A DNA stretch of 64,000 nt. Source: Odontesthes bonariensis. Lineage: Eukaryota > Chordata > Actinopteri > Atheriniformes > Atherinopsidae. The position numbers and the translations under genes were made by a program. The notes below the pieces were generated by a model, which made no database searches, was not told where the DNA came from, and worked only from the letters and a program-made list of their open reading frames with translations. Position 1 is the first letter of the stretch. The number at the start of each line of letters is the position of its first letter. This document shows, one piece after another, positions 24,256 through 37,100 of this stretch. Location: positions 6,071,586-6,135,585 of the forward strand of contig NC_134528.1 of NCBI RefSeq assembly GCF_027942865.1. The letters are read 5' to 3'.

Positions 24256-27200
24256 ATAATATATATAATATATATAATATATATAAAAATTATGCAAACT
24301 GATACAAATGAGCAATTGTTAACCCCATATTATCAGAATGTTTTAGTTTTGTTGGATTTATCCTTTTGAAAATATAACCCACATAAAAACCCCACAATAA
24401 GAGAGAACAGCGGTTCAATCAATTAATACAAAATGACAAAAGAAAAGACAAAGAATTGAACAGATTATTTTAACTCAAAGTGTTGTTTTTTTTTAAGGAA
24501 TTTGTGGATTCAGACTCGAATCAAAACTGAGCACACAAGACCTGAAGAAAATCTGAGGGTCAACAATAATCCTTCAAAAACACACACACACACACACACT
24601 CTTATTCAATTAGCACTTTCACCCGCTTTCAGCTTTAACTGTCGGATGCATGATGCAGATCATATGCAGAAGCTCTGATATTCCTGGAAACTCGTTTTGT
24701 TTAATGACCCGTTTTCGTTTTGTTCAGTGAAACAATGCGTTTCTGTTTTTGACTTAAATTGTTTGTGTCAAAGCCACTTTCACCAGGTTACTCACCTTGT
24801 GGTCTCCTGCGTTGTTATTGTTGAGTCTTTCATGTTCGTACATTCCAGTGAAAGAAAAGCCTAGAAAATACAGTAAAAATGTAAAGCTTTTCACAACCGG
24901 TGGTTCCTCAATATGAATGTATGTAGAGCCGTATAAAGAGCACTATAAGGGCGCTTTTCATGTAAAAGAATTACGAATTTACCGGACGTAGACTTGCCCA
25001 AAGACCCGCCTGCTGCTATGGGAAAGCCGGGGAGGGCGAGAGGAGAGCATGGGATCGAGTCAGTGTCGCTCATGTTGTCATCTGCAGAGGAGGTCTCAGA
25101 CATGCGGGACAGCAGGGGGGGCGCCCGGCTTGCAGAAAAGGTGCGAACACGAGGTGATCCGCAGATTTCCTCTGAGCCCCTCAGCACCGTCTTGGCAGTT
25201 TTCTGGAAAGAAAACCAGATGAAACTAAGCGGGAATAGATCGCAGAAGAAGCGGAAACAGGCTTCAGATGGACTCTGACTGAGACTTTATCGAAACGGTA
25301 AAATTACCAGCAGTTTGTTGGTGCAGTCCAGCTGGGACTTCTCTGATGGGGCGAGGTCGAAAGGCGTCAGGCCCATGCTCTTGCAGATCTTGTTGCAAAG
25401 GTGGGAGTGGAAGAACAAAGCCATGCCTCGCACACCTGGAACACAGGTGTTATCAGAGTGGAGCCTCTTTAGTCATTTCTGTTCTGAGTATGTAGCAGCT
25501 GTTTGTCAAATTGAAGGGTACCTAGATTTCCATCTCCAAAGTCAGTCCCCTTCTCTGTGTGGATCTGAGGGTCTGTGTAGAGATCTCCGACTCCCTGGAT
25601 GTCCACCACGATCAGCTGGTGGCCCGAACGCTCAAATGAGAAGTGACTGAAGGCCTGGTGGAAAAGAAATGAAGCTTATATTGGTCTGTCAGCTGAGCGC
25701 GAGTCAATACTAAAAGGCAACGTCTTGCTCACCTGTGGAGTGAGTCGGATGTTGTCGTCCCTCACAAAGCCAGAGTTGGAGTTGTATTTGATGTACTTGC
25801 CCTCGATGTAATGCTCCAGGTGGAAGAGAGGTTTCTCTGGTCTGTCTATCATCTCCACTACACACATCTGCATGATGTCCACCTGAGGATTTAAAATAGA
25901 TGGTGGATTATGTAATGGATAATCAATAAATACCACAAAGCTGTGCACTCCGGCTGATATTTGCTGATATTGTGCTTTATCTGTGCACGTCAGATGACCA
26001 TAAATGTTTGTCCTCTACCTGTTTGGGAGGTCTGTGGCGATTGTACTCCTCCCCCCAGAGTTTGGCCTCCATCTGCAGCCTCACATCCTCAAAGTAGACA
26101 TTTCTGTCCACCGTCTCCATGTAACGCTTGGCCACATAGTTGGAGGCCATCTTCCAGTTGCTGCTGTGTGAGAAATTTGAGAGCTTCTTCCTGTAGGGAA
26201 AAAAGAAAAAAAAAAACAGTTGGGTTTTTGTAATAGTGAGCAGCATATACATTACATTTGTTTACAGTCTAAAACCCCCGCTGAAGCTATGATTCTTTAT
26301 TGAACTACACAGCTGAAATACCTCAGTTCACAGAAGAAAACCTGGTGTGAACCCACTCATATGCAGTACCAGTGTTGGAAGAAAAACATACCACAGCATT
26401 TCTTTTTTTAGGACCTCAAATGTTTGGGCTTGTAGAGGCAGGGAGAGTTATTTTCACCCTCTGTATATTTTGTTCTTTTTATAGAGAGGAATTTTTCTTT
26501 GTGATATTTTAAGAGAGAGACATCTGCAAAAAAGGTTAACTTGTTTCCTCTCCTTTACATTTCCCACATTGCTGAGGATTGAACATTAAAAATGAGACGC
26601 TTCAAATCTATTTCATTCAAACAGCAAACGTCTGGGGAATCGATTCTGTGAGAAAAGAGTTTGAAATAAAGCTGACGCGCCGTCATTAGTGTGGTGCTCT
26701 GAAAATGTCGCATTTGAGCAATGTCGACCAAAGACATATTTCACTGTTTTGTTTCCACGTCGACGACGAGGAAGAGGACGAGGGCAACAAATGCTGGATG
26801 AGAAGTGATGAATACAGAGAAATTGTTCAACTTACGATCTGAAGCACTCCCTCATGGCCCCTTTCCCAAATGGCTGTGAGAAAATAGAGGAGAGGGAAAT
26901 ACATCAAACATGAGATAAGACAGTACAAGTCTCTACAGTACAACAAAACCTTTTTTTTTTTTAGATAGAACAAATACCTGGGTACCCATCTTGATGTGGA
27001 TCTGGTCTTGATTCCACTCTCCTGTGACCGCATTGTATCTGTGAATGTGAACAGCTGCATTAATTATGTTATTATTCAATATGTTTGTGTAAAAATGTTG
27101 AACGCTCCTTAAATCCTCCTGAAATTATATATATATTTATGTTTTTCTTATTTTCTGTGGTTTTATTATGAACACGTTACACATGTTTGATTTAAAAAAA

Positions 27201-30200
27201 AAATAAAAATCTAATCAATCAATTTTAATTTTTAAGCAAGAAAAATAATCACTGTGGACCAAAACAAGATACTGCTAAGCTCATGTGCATTGGGTACTGA
27301 CACACATCAGACTTCCAGAATTTTCTTTAAGGAATAGCATGTCTGGAAAAATCCTGTATATCATAATAAATCTGTAAGGACGCCAGTCAGTCAAGTCATT
27401 TTATTCTTTGGTAAGTCAGACACAAGTCACAAAGTTGCTACCTCTAATGCATATCAAGAAACAACCGCATTTCTATCAACTTTTTCTACTTCACATCTTC
27501 TAAATGCAAGCAAAATGACCAAGAAAATGTGGCTTAACTGTCTAAGACCTTAGTTTATCATTTAAAAAATTCTTCAGCCTGAGCTAGTTTGTGTTTAACA
27601 CCTAATAGCGAACGTTAGCATGCTAACACACTGTGTCGATGTGACAGAACGAACCCCGTGACCCTGCTCTGCAGTTAGATAAACCCGCCAGGTTATCTGT
27701 TTTTGTTGTTGTTTTGTGTACCACCTGTTACACTGTAAATCCTTTACGGTCTGTCACACCACTGACCTGGTTTCCATTACAAGACCACTGCGGATAAAAA
27801 TGGCAAGACTCCTCCTAACTGAGGCCCCTAACTAAAGGAGCTCAAAGGCCTTCAGTTTAATTCACGTCTGCCAAGTAAAAGGGTTTGTCCACAGCTCATT
27901 CTGTAGTCTTATCACGGAGCCACATAAACCATTTACGTTTCCTCTGTGTGCAAAACACAGGGAGGCATGAAACAAAGAGGTTCGGTGCCAATGATAAGGT
28001 CATTCTGACTGCATCCATTTCACTTTGTTTGAAGTTGCTTAGCTGTAGTGACCAGGGTTACTGCAGTTAATATAAAGGCATATCGAGGTCAGTGAGTCTG
28101 TTTGGATTGGCAGGGTGTGTGTCCTGAGTTAATGAGTACTGCATGTGCACAACTAAAACCACCTATCAAACGGTCGGTGCAAAGAGATCACTTTCCACTC
28201 ATGCATCCAGAGAAGAAAAACCAAAGAAAAAAAAACAACTTTCCAATATCTAATCTTCAGTCCTCTCTGCTGAAGAGCCCTTTAGGCTGGGAACACAGCG
28301 TACCGTGACTTTCATACTGCAGGGGGCAAAGAGGAGTGAGGTTACCAGTAAGTAAAATTAGCACATGAAAAAGGCACACCAGGGCAAAACCCAGCCTCTG
28401 ATTGTCCCTCCTCCCCCACGTACAGCATGTAACAGGAATTCATCTTCATCCTGCTCTTCGCCCATACCCAAATATGCAGTTGTGTCCTTTTTTAAGGAGT
28501 TTGCAAGAGGCGTGTTAGTGTACAGCATATAGAAGCCAAGCTAGTCATAATATCTGGGTGCACTCTTGGTACCCCACCCAAATACAAGATGATAAAAATA
28601 ACTCAACGGGCCAAAGGATGTCATAAGTGCCTCATGTACCGTTGTAAGAGGCAGTAATGTTTGTCAATAGGGAAGTGGGGATGGGGGCGAAGCCTGAAGT
28701 CATCTCTGCGTCAACTCTGAATGTGTAAACAAGCGCTTGTCCTATCAGCTTTCTAAAGTGATATGGTGTCAGCTTTGTCAAGTTAAAAAAAGGCAAAACC
28801 TTATGTAACACGCAAAGTTAAATGAAAGACGTCAAACATCTAACTATAGAATACTGCAAATATGATTAATTTAGCATTTTATCAACATATGGGATATAAA
28901 TATTTTACTTTGAGAGGGTTTAGAAGCACTCAAGATCACACTCCACCACCCATATTATAACATTTAAGCCTCTAAAATCAGGAAAAGCGCTGATGTCATT
29001 AATAACCTTAGAAACAAATGCATTCCAGTGAGATGAGCTACCTCCAAGCTCACAGTGTTGTGCATTCAGGGTCGTGTTGTGCATAAAGGAACATTTGTGC
29101 CGGCAGAGCCATTGTTAACAGAAACGTGCTGCACCAAAAGAAAACACACCGATAGTGAAAAGTCAAAGTCGGCTGAGTAAAACGTTCATCCTTCTTTGAC
29201 AACAAGTCATACACACCTGTAGCGAATGCAGGGCTCGGTCGCAATCTCCTCCAGATGAAACTGGGCCCACGGGTCGGGCATGGCTCGAGCCTTCTCTATT
29301 GCATGTAACCATAACGCCTGTCACATAAAGAAGCATGCTTAGTTGTTGTCAGTATTTGTTTTCATGCAAACTTTTAATAAAAGCCTGGTTTCCAGACAGG
29401 TTGCTGCAACACAGAGAAGAAAGAAGGGGAGAAATTCCATGCAAAGCTGTTAAATTAAACAGCAGCAAGAGGGGGGGCTTTTTTTTTTTTTTTCCTTCTT
29501 TATAAACGTTTTCTGCGCTCACTAACTGATACTTCGAATCTCACAGCTTCTGCACTGAACTCCTTCCCCTCATTCCCTGAAATATTTGCACTGAACCATT
29601 TTGGGGCGAAGAAGATTGATGAAATAATGGGTGGATTTCAAAGCAGGCCAGATTAAACGTATTAATAAAAGCCAGTTTTGGAGTAATGTGACACCCACGC
29701 AGTGCCCCGTGGTCATCTGCAGTTTAAAAAAGCAACTCATGAATCAAGTAGTAAACTAAGTCGAGTCCCGACCCATCCCACAGGGCACAGCAGCACGTCT
29801 CCCTCGTATTTCACGGCTCACTGTCCCGCAGACGTGTTTATATTTAGAGTGACAAATTTACATGAAGTGAAATACGAAGGGTCATGTTTTCAACTGAGAG
29901 AGCGTGACGTCGGACCCCGACCACGTGAGGGGAGGAGGTCCCAGGATCATTTCAGCCCTGTGATGAGGCGCGAGGATCAAATGAATGTCAAGCCTGGTTT
30001 GAAATGACAGCAGTTTGTGGGATTCACGTCAACATCGGCGATGCATGTTGTAGCTCTGATAATAAAGTCTGGTCTTTGGTGTAGCTTTGCATCAATCATT
30101 AACTTTTATTGTTTTCCTTTTAAAAGAATCTGTTGTGAAGGAAGGGAGGTTGCAACACAGGAACTTGTAATGAAAAAAAAACATCAGTAAGCAGAGGGGC

Positions 30201-31225
30201 AGATGGGAAAAGATAGTAGGTGAAAACTAAGAAGGACATTCCACAACAGGGAAAGGACAGCAAATTATAGAGCAGGGTTGGGAGAATGGAGGTATGGCTT
30301 ATCATTGATGAGGAGGGAGAGAAGCAAAATGTAATCTGATCCGACACATACCCGTGCGCTCTCAGACAAAACACTGTACGACCGAGCTTCTGCCTCTGTT
30401 TCTTGCTATTTAGAAAGGTGAAGAAAATGAGTAGTTTTCCGTCAATAAACAGTTCTCTTAACAGCATTATTTCAGTCAACATTAAGTCTCTTTTGGTGCA
30501 AAAACGGAAAAACAACACAACAACTCAATAGGGCTTTTGTCCCAGCTGTAGTTGGCTGCTGCTCAGGCTCTCTGATGAGCAGCAGCCTTTACGGAGCTCG
30601 CTGCTGATCTGGAAGCAGCCAGAGTCTGAGCCTTAAGAGACGTGTTTACAAACAGCATATTAATGAGGTGAAAAGTGCTTCCTGTTCTTGTCAGACAGTA
30701 CATTGAAGATATCTGCCTGCCTGGCTGGCTTCCACTCCAGTAAACAGACATACACATGCAAATAGTACACATACTGATGCGTGCTTGCATGCATGCTCGT
30801 CTCTCCTTTTAAGGCGAAGGCTGTTCACACAGATAATTGCAGAACTGAGTAGTTGTAATAGTGCACGAGCATGATGATTACTTGATTTCAGTGTTTGCTG
30901 ATACTTCTTCCTGTTTTAAACATCTGACCACCACCTTGCACCCTGCTGCTGGGCAGTGGCTCACCTTGTACATGAAACCGCCCTTAGGAAGAGAGTTCGA
31001 CAGCTGTCTGGTGTAAACCATGTCTTTCAGGTAGTGGCAGACCTCCCTGGCACTGTCAGAGTCAGAGCCCAGGATGGGGGAGATGAAATGCTCATCATCA
31101 TCATCATCATCACTAGCGTTGGCGTCGCTCAGGGAGGAAGCTCGCTGTTTGGTGCCATTTCTCTGGAAGAGGGGTCTCTTGGCACTGCCCTCCTCCTCCA
31201 TTCTGAACATCAGTTCGTCTTCCAT
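20304..31225 (-). CDS. eef2k: eef2k, eukaryotic elongation factor 2 kinase
   Basis: Complete gene, 732 residues in 17 coding exons (human 725): 31225-30965, 29317-29217, 27038-26978, 26873-26836, 26190-26019, 25882-25733, 25654-25522, 25435-25308, 25202-24983, 24860-24796, 23145-23068, 22813-22757, 22009-21878, 21542-21354, 21269-21145, 21040-20862, 20413-20304. All junctions are in phase. The order of parts is: an acidic N-terminus with an Asp run; a calmodulin-binding helix ([20 protein letters not shown], Trp90); an alpha-kinase domain from about 105 to 335 with the catalytic lysine in NYVAKRY (Lys175) and [10 protein letters not shown]; a regulatory loop with RTFSASR (Thr369, equivalent to the main human autophosphorylation site) and MSETSS; and C-terminal SEL1-like helical repeats ending in [11 protein letters not shown]. 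The enzyme phosphorylates eEF2 and slows elongation in response to Ca2+/calmodulin and energy stress. Confidence 0.97.
21650..21750 (+). repeat. short dispersed repeat tail (gcgctatataaat type)
   Basis: The phrase ttggcgctatataaataat followed by cttgactgaatt matches the common fish '...gcgctatacaaataaaattgaattga' 3' repeat tail, probably from an L2-like LINE or a SINE. Located in an eef2k intron. Confidence 0.5.
23485..23857. mobile_element. mariner/Tc1-like non-autonomous element
   Basis: The left end reads cagatcagccacaccactga and the right end ggttttaatgttttggctga then tcag. These are degenerate inverted repeats of the pattern (GATCAGCCACAACATTAAAACC) found on many fish mariner elements. 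The interior is about 330 bp and non-coding. It lies in an eef2k intron. Confidence 0.65.
24198..24286. repeat. (TA)n microsatellite
   Basis: About 89 bp of TA dinucleotides with later interruptions, in the eef2k intron upstream of exon 23145-23068. Confidence 0.95.
24580..24599. repeat. (CA)n microsatellite
   Basis: About ten CA units in an eef2k intron. Confidence 0.9.
27060..29210 (-). other. eef2k intron 2 (2.2 kb)
   Basis: This is the largest eef2k intron together with 29318-30964. It is AT-rich, and I see no exon, RNA gene or named repeat in it. Confidence 0.5.
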
Positions 31226-31719
31226 GATGTCTGCTGTTGTTTTGACCAGAGAGCAGAGAAAGAGTTTGAGAATATTCGGATGCAGTGGAAAGCAGAGCCC
31301 CACTGAGGGATTAATTCATGTTTAGGAGCAGTATTATTACATGTACAAAAGCGCCCTGCATCATGGCTGGACAACACATGACGCCATTAGAGAGGAGGCT
31401 GCACTTCAGTATGGGCATGCAAAATCATAAACTATTTCATTTATGTGATCAAGAAGATGTAGGCACATGTGTGTTGTAATAGTAAAACATGTCCGTATCG
31501 TTGGTGACATCCTGTTCAGCATGCAGCAGCAGCAGGGAAGGATGTTGTCTCCAGCAACAAAAGGCGTTTTACGTTGTTCAATTATGTCTTGGTATTAGAT
31601 GCAGGTTTTTAATTAACAACAAACCTTATAATCGGATGTACATAGATTCCTTCAATCGTCGTATCTTGACAGACTGTGACAGTGCATGCAGCCACCTCGG
31701 TCCTGATACTTCCCACGAC

Positions 31720-31905
31720 CTGAGTTAGAAGACAGATAAACTGGATTGCATGGGCAACCGTTAAAAACTCCTCCCAGGTCCGAGGGCTTCTTTCCTGATC
31801 CTCCGCTGTATCCTGAAGGTCCGGGGACGTGCCTGGCAGCGAGCTGCAGCTCTTGTACACTTGCGCCCACAGCGCCACGGCGACGGTGCTCCTCCGCACG
31901 TATCA
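31720..31905 (-). promoter_or_regulatory. eef2k: eef2k upstream exon candidate with uORF
   Basis: A GC-rich segment just above eef2k carries an ATG at 31899 (MRRSTVAVALWAQVYK...) and stays open for 60 codons to a possible donor CAG|GTCGTG at 31720. Joined to the acceptor ahead of the eEF2K ATG, this frame would stop eight codons later, across the eEF2K start. It could be a leader exon with an overlapping uORF, or chance. The first-exon boundaries are not proven. Confidence 0.35.
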
Positions 31906-32546
31906 GTACGCCAAAATGTTCTGGCCACGCCCATGCGTCCCGCCGCCTTTAGGACTGTCGGAAATGTGAAAACTAATGAATGGAACGCATGGAAGAGGAG
32001 TCTGAGATAAAAAAAAAATGTAAAAAGATTTGCGAGGACACCTGTACATCAAGGACGGAACAAACAACCAAATAAAAGTAGTTTTAGGAATAATATCACA
32101 CTCATTTGGCCAAGACCGAAGAAAGACCGAAGCAATTCTGACTATCAGCATATGAATGCAGCGCTGAGATAGCCTCACTTTAGACTCTCTTTGTGCACTA
32201 GTACAAACAGAGACCTCGTGTTTAAACGTAGTGTTGCCAGTAGTTTTCCATGCTGAACACGGTCAGCAGGTGTCAGGTATTTATATGGACAAACCAGTTG
32301 AGGCGGTATTTACATTGTTTCGGGTTAGAATTAGCTCAAAGCAAACCAAAGTGAAAACATTTGTTACTTTCTTAATGACATTACCAAATTTGTTTTATTT
32401 CACATAATCATGTAGTGACAAAATAACTTGGGAAATTAGTAAGGGCAAAGAGGGTGCATCTATTAACCGTTCCTTCACAAATTGGAAACCATGACGTACA
32501 GCAACTCCTATGATTTAAAGACTCTGTATTTTCCGCATTGTATTGA

Positions 32547-32628
32547 GGTAGCGTGGCCGAGTGGTCTAAGGCGCTGGATTTAGGCTCCAGTCATTTCGAT
32601 GGCGTGGGTTCGAATCCCACCGCTGCCA
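32547..32628 (+). tRNA. tRNA-Leu (anticodon UAG)
   Basis: An 82 nt class II tRNA, 5' GGTAGCGTGGCCGAGTGG, anticodon loop TTTAGGC, B box GGTTCGAATCC, 3' TGCCA, then TTTT at 32633-32636 as Pol III terminator. It differs from the tRNA-Leu(AAG) at 19022 only at one D-loop base, the first anticodon base and paired positions of the variable arm. It stands alone between eef2k and tha1. Confidence 0.98.
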
Positions 32629-32639
32629 TATGTTTTCCT

Positions 32640-34013
32640 TTAACCTTAAAATAAACAATCGCAAAAAAAGCTGGGATATACGTTTTCATCAGGTACAGAG
32701 AGAAAGATAGTGCCCACATTCATCGATTTATCCTTACAGACTTTAAATAAACAGGTGTGGAGAGAGCTATGTAAACAAAACTGGAACGATTAATCGTAGA
32801 TACAGACTGACCTATAACAGCTTTCTTAATCAAATTTTATATCACGCCACAGAAATGACATGAATACAAACCTTAGATATCCAATCTGTTCTTTAGAAGT
32901 TGTACAGAGGAAGGCTAAATTCCACATTCACTCGGTTTTGCACAAAACTCAACACATTCTGGCACAATTTGTCCAATATTTTGACAAAACTTCTAGGATT
33001 GCCCTTCTCAGTAGACCCTCGGGTTTGTTTAATAGGAGATTATTGTGGCACATTTAAAAAAGAACGAACAGAAGTTTCTGGCTTTGGCCTTGTGCGTGGC
33101 TAGGAAGTGCATAGCAATTACGTGGCCAATATCTAAAAATCTAAAAAAAAACTGTATTTCACCTGAAAATATCACTTTTAATCGTCAGGAACGATTATAA
33201 CTTTTGTTAAGATTTGACTTATTTGACACACCCCACCAACGCCATTAATGGAAAAGCGTACGGCCATCAATTTGATTTAGTGGTGCCACCTTGTGGCCTA
33301 TGGTTGTCATAACATCCTTTTAATTGTCTACCATCACCATATAAACTAGATTAATGGGCAACACAATTGTGAACACACTCGAACAGAGCTAAATTTTAAG
33401 GGTAACATTTCAGGAAAAAACACATAACTTTTCAGATTTTTGTTCATAACATATAACATGTCTTCTCTAAGAAAGCCGATCTTACAATGCTTTGTCTGTA
33501 TTTATGCAAACCAGAGCAGAAAGTCAGGGTGTGGACAAAGAACATCTGAGGGTGTCCTGGAGTCTCTCGCTACTGGGACCTTAACGGTAGATCCTTAGTG
33601 CCCTGTGGATTGGGGGGTATGCAGGTTTTCCCAACAAATCATTGCATTGTAAAAAATATGTGCAAAGTTTCTCCCTTTACTCAACACTTACACCTTGTTT
33701 CCAGTTTTAAGTCACTTTTTGACTCTGTGGAATGGAAAGATTTAAAACTCTGGACCTGAACAAAGTTTCCTAGCAAAGATGTATGGAATTTACTCGGAAT
33801 TAATTCTTGTCTTGTGCCACAAATCTCCCCATCCGTCACATATTAGTATTTTCTGATTTGCTGAGTTATAAATAAAAGAAATTTTAAAAATGACTGAATT
33901 CAAATCTGTATCATATATATATATATATTTTATTACATATAATAAGGATTTTGTTTAATTAACTGAAAGAAAATTAATGAACCAAAGAGGTCAGCATCCA
34001 ATGTGCCTAAGGT
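32640..34013. other. eef2k/tha1 intergenic interval
   Basis: No exon or recognised repeat is seen. The interval is AT-rich with a short (TA) run near 33914. The inferred junction between the human 16p12-like and 17q25-like gene blocks falls in or near it. Confidence 0.5.
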
Positions 34014-34108
34014 TTTATTTGTCCTACAAACATAGCATCTGTTAGTCCTTGCTGAGATTACTCTTTGAATATTCCAAAATTCCTTATTTTTAGACATCCA
34101 ACGAGGTT
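34014..34108 (-). other. tha1: tha1 3'UTR with poly(A) signal
   Basis: A minus-strand AATAAA (TTTATT on plus, 34014-34019) lies 90 nt after the tha1 stop, giving a very short 3'UTR. Confidence 0.6.
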
Positions 34109-37100
34109 TCACTGGGCTTTGACCTTCTCTCTCAAGTGCTGAGAGGCCACAAATTGCATTTTCTGGATGGCCAGCTGGGTGTCTTCGGGGGATATCCCAA
34201 GATGCCACACCGCCCTGATGGAGTTCCCAAAGTGAGGATACATGAGGACTTGTATCCCCTGCCCCAGAGCTGCCTCTTCCCCCTCCTCGACCTGACCCAT
34301 GCGAGCACAGAACTCACGGGGACTCAAAGAGGAATCCAGCACGCTGAAACGCAGGATGTTGGTCTCCACAGCGCCCATGTCCACCGAAAACAGAGAAGGC
34401 TCACAGTCCAGTAGAGCTGGCAGAGGAGGTGAAACGAGTACAATGAAGAACTCGACTTTAACCGCAGTGGGTTAACGCCTTTAATTACATGTACAGAAGG
34501 GTGAGCTACTCACCTTGAGCAAAGATTTTTGCATTGCGATGATCGTCCTCCAGTCTTCCTACCATGTCCTGTAAAGACAGTTTTCCAGCCGCAGCGAGAA
34601 CACCAGCCTGCCTCATTCCTCCACCCAGGACTTTACGGCACCGTATAGCTCTGGATATGAAGTCACGTGGTCCAACAAGCATGGAACCCACAGGAGCACC
34701 CAAACCCTGACACACACCAAAGACACCTTACTGAAGTTACAGGGCTCCATCTTTGCTTTACAGGATTTTAACCGCTTTGTTGGTATGTTCTCATGCACAC
34801 TGCGTCTTCAGACCCACCTTGGAGAGGCAGACACTGACTGTGTGTGTGTGCTGCAGTATGGTGGATGGAGGCACCCCCAGGGCCACAGCAGCGTTCATCA
34901 CCCTGGCTCCATCCATGTGAACCGACAGACCATACTGATCTGCTAAAGCACGAACCTTTGAGATGGAAACAAACCACCGGACATAGTCAAAACCCTCCAA
35001 AAAAACTTGGATTTTCTCTCTAAATAAGCCAATTATTCCAGCTGCTTCAATATATTAATAAAAGTTTCGATTAGCGTAAGTTAGATGGAAAATAAACATG
35101 ATGACTACTTAAAATCACTTTAAACAAATCTTTTAATCTATGTTTTTACTTAACAAAGATGTGCACATTTATTAGCACTGCTGTCAATATGCAGGAGTAA
35201 CCTGAGGGGCTATTGTTCATCTGACAAAAAGCAGACAATCAAATCAGATTAAACAGTTATCAAGATCATTTATAAACATACAGAGCAACAACTAAAGGCA
35301 ACAGAGAACATTGTTGGCAAAAAAAAAAAAAAAACATCTCACAGAATGCTTTTATATTGTTTTTGTCCTTAATTTGGAACTTTGAGTCTGCAAAAGTCTG
35401 AACTTTAAATGAAAAATGTATCATAACCGTGATAATAAGACGCGTCATTCATAAACGCAACAAAAGCAAAGCCCTGATGAAGAAACGCATGCAAACACAC
35501 CTCCTGCAGGAAGGGCAGAGGCAGCACACGTCCTCCCTGTATGTTGTGTGTGTTCTCCACACATATGAGGCGTGAGCGTGGGTAATGTGGGTCTGGGTAG
35601 CCGTGGCGGATCTTTGACTCCAGCTGATCCAAGTCAAATGTCCCATCAGAGAGGGTGGTCACGGTGGTGGCGTGGACACCAGCCAGCTGTGTCAACACAG
35701 TAAAACATGCTGAGTCCTTGCAAAGATAAAATGGACCGTGGACGATGGAGCTCCTGCACACTCACCTGCGCGCTGCCTCCTTGTTCATAGATGTGCAAGT
35801 GGGACAGATCGCCTACAATCATCTCGGCATCCCGTTCCCTGCAGTGCACCATCACTGCATAATGAAAAAATGCGCATTTGCGTCCTTCCTGTCATCAGAA
35901 AGACTGATTTGGTTCCCACCAATGGCGTAGCCACGGGTGTGCCGATGCCACCCAAAGAGGCATTATCTGATTAAATAATAAATGTGTTCAATCGCCAAGC
36001 CACGCCGTCTTGCACTTTAAATTAAGAGCTGGGCAGTGCGCACAGGTAAGCAGCAATATGGTTGTGTCCTTTACTCTGCTGCTATGCTCAATAGTTGTGT
36101 TCAGATGGTTAAATAGCTTTGTTGATCATGCGTAATGTGGATACGTTATGGCTCTGTGTGTCTGTGTGTGTGCGTGTGTGTGTGTGTGTGCTATGTTTTC
36201 GCTGTGTTTTTTGTATCACCTTGTTATTGATTTATTTGAGCGCACGTCACGTGTGAATGTTTAGGCCTGCTGTGAACTACTGTTGACTAATGAGAACGCA
36301 CACAACGTGTGGATATGTTTTGTGTTCATGACGTTGTATTTGAGAGATACATTCTTTTGAATGTTTGTGGAGGTGTAACACTATGTTGAAAATAAATTTG
36401 GCACACCCAGTCTTTGCTGGTGCACACCCAATGACATTTTTCAGGCTACGCCAATGGTTCCCACCAATAAAAAGTAATGCTTACCTGCGATAAGATTACT
36501 CATGGTTCCAGTGGGGATGAACAAGGCGGCCTCCATCCCGAACATATCAGCTGCAAGTTTCTGCAACTCTGCAGAAATCAGAAACATACTTTCAGGGTTA
36601 GCTAGCATTTCACAAACAAAGATGCAGACACATTTGGGACTAATCAGGTTATGTGTCATTTGGGCCATCTGTGGCCCAGAGGTCATGAGGTCATCCTTTG
36701 CTATCAGGGATGATGTTGTAGTGAGGCTTTTGTAGGCAGCTGCGTCTCTGTGTTAACTGAGGGTCAAATGACAGATGTGTCTGTCTTCTATGAACCGTAC
36801 AGCCAACATAAAGCCTTAATAAAAGTCCTAGTGGTGAAGTATTGGCTGGTCAAGTCGTTGGTTTGATGAAGTTCTTTAAAGATTATGTCTAATATGTGCA
36901 CATATGCACACACACGAAAAAAGCAGAAATGTTTCTATGCCTTCCAATAATTGTATCATTGCTCCCCCTTACCATTAACTGTCGGGTCCTCCCCCATCAC
37001 GTCATCTCCGACCTCGGCCTCCGCAATGGCCTGACGCATCGCCGGCCCGGGTTTGGTCACCGTGTCGCTGCGGAGATCCACCACCCGGACGTGGGTCGCC

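Noticed and set aside
24049-24369. 106-codon open frame with an Ile-Tyr run
   Set aside because: It is the translation of the (TA)n microsatellite.
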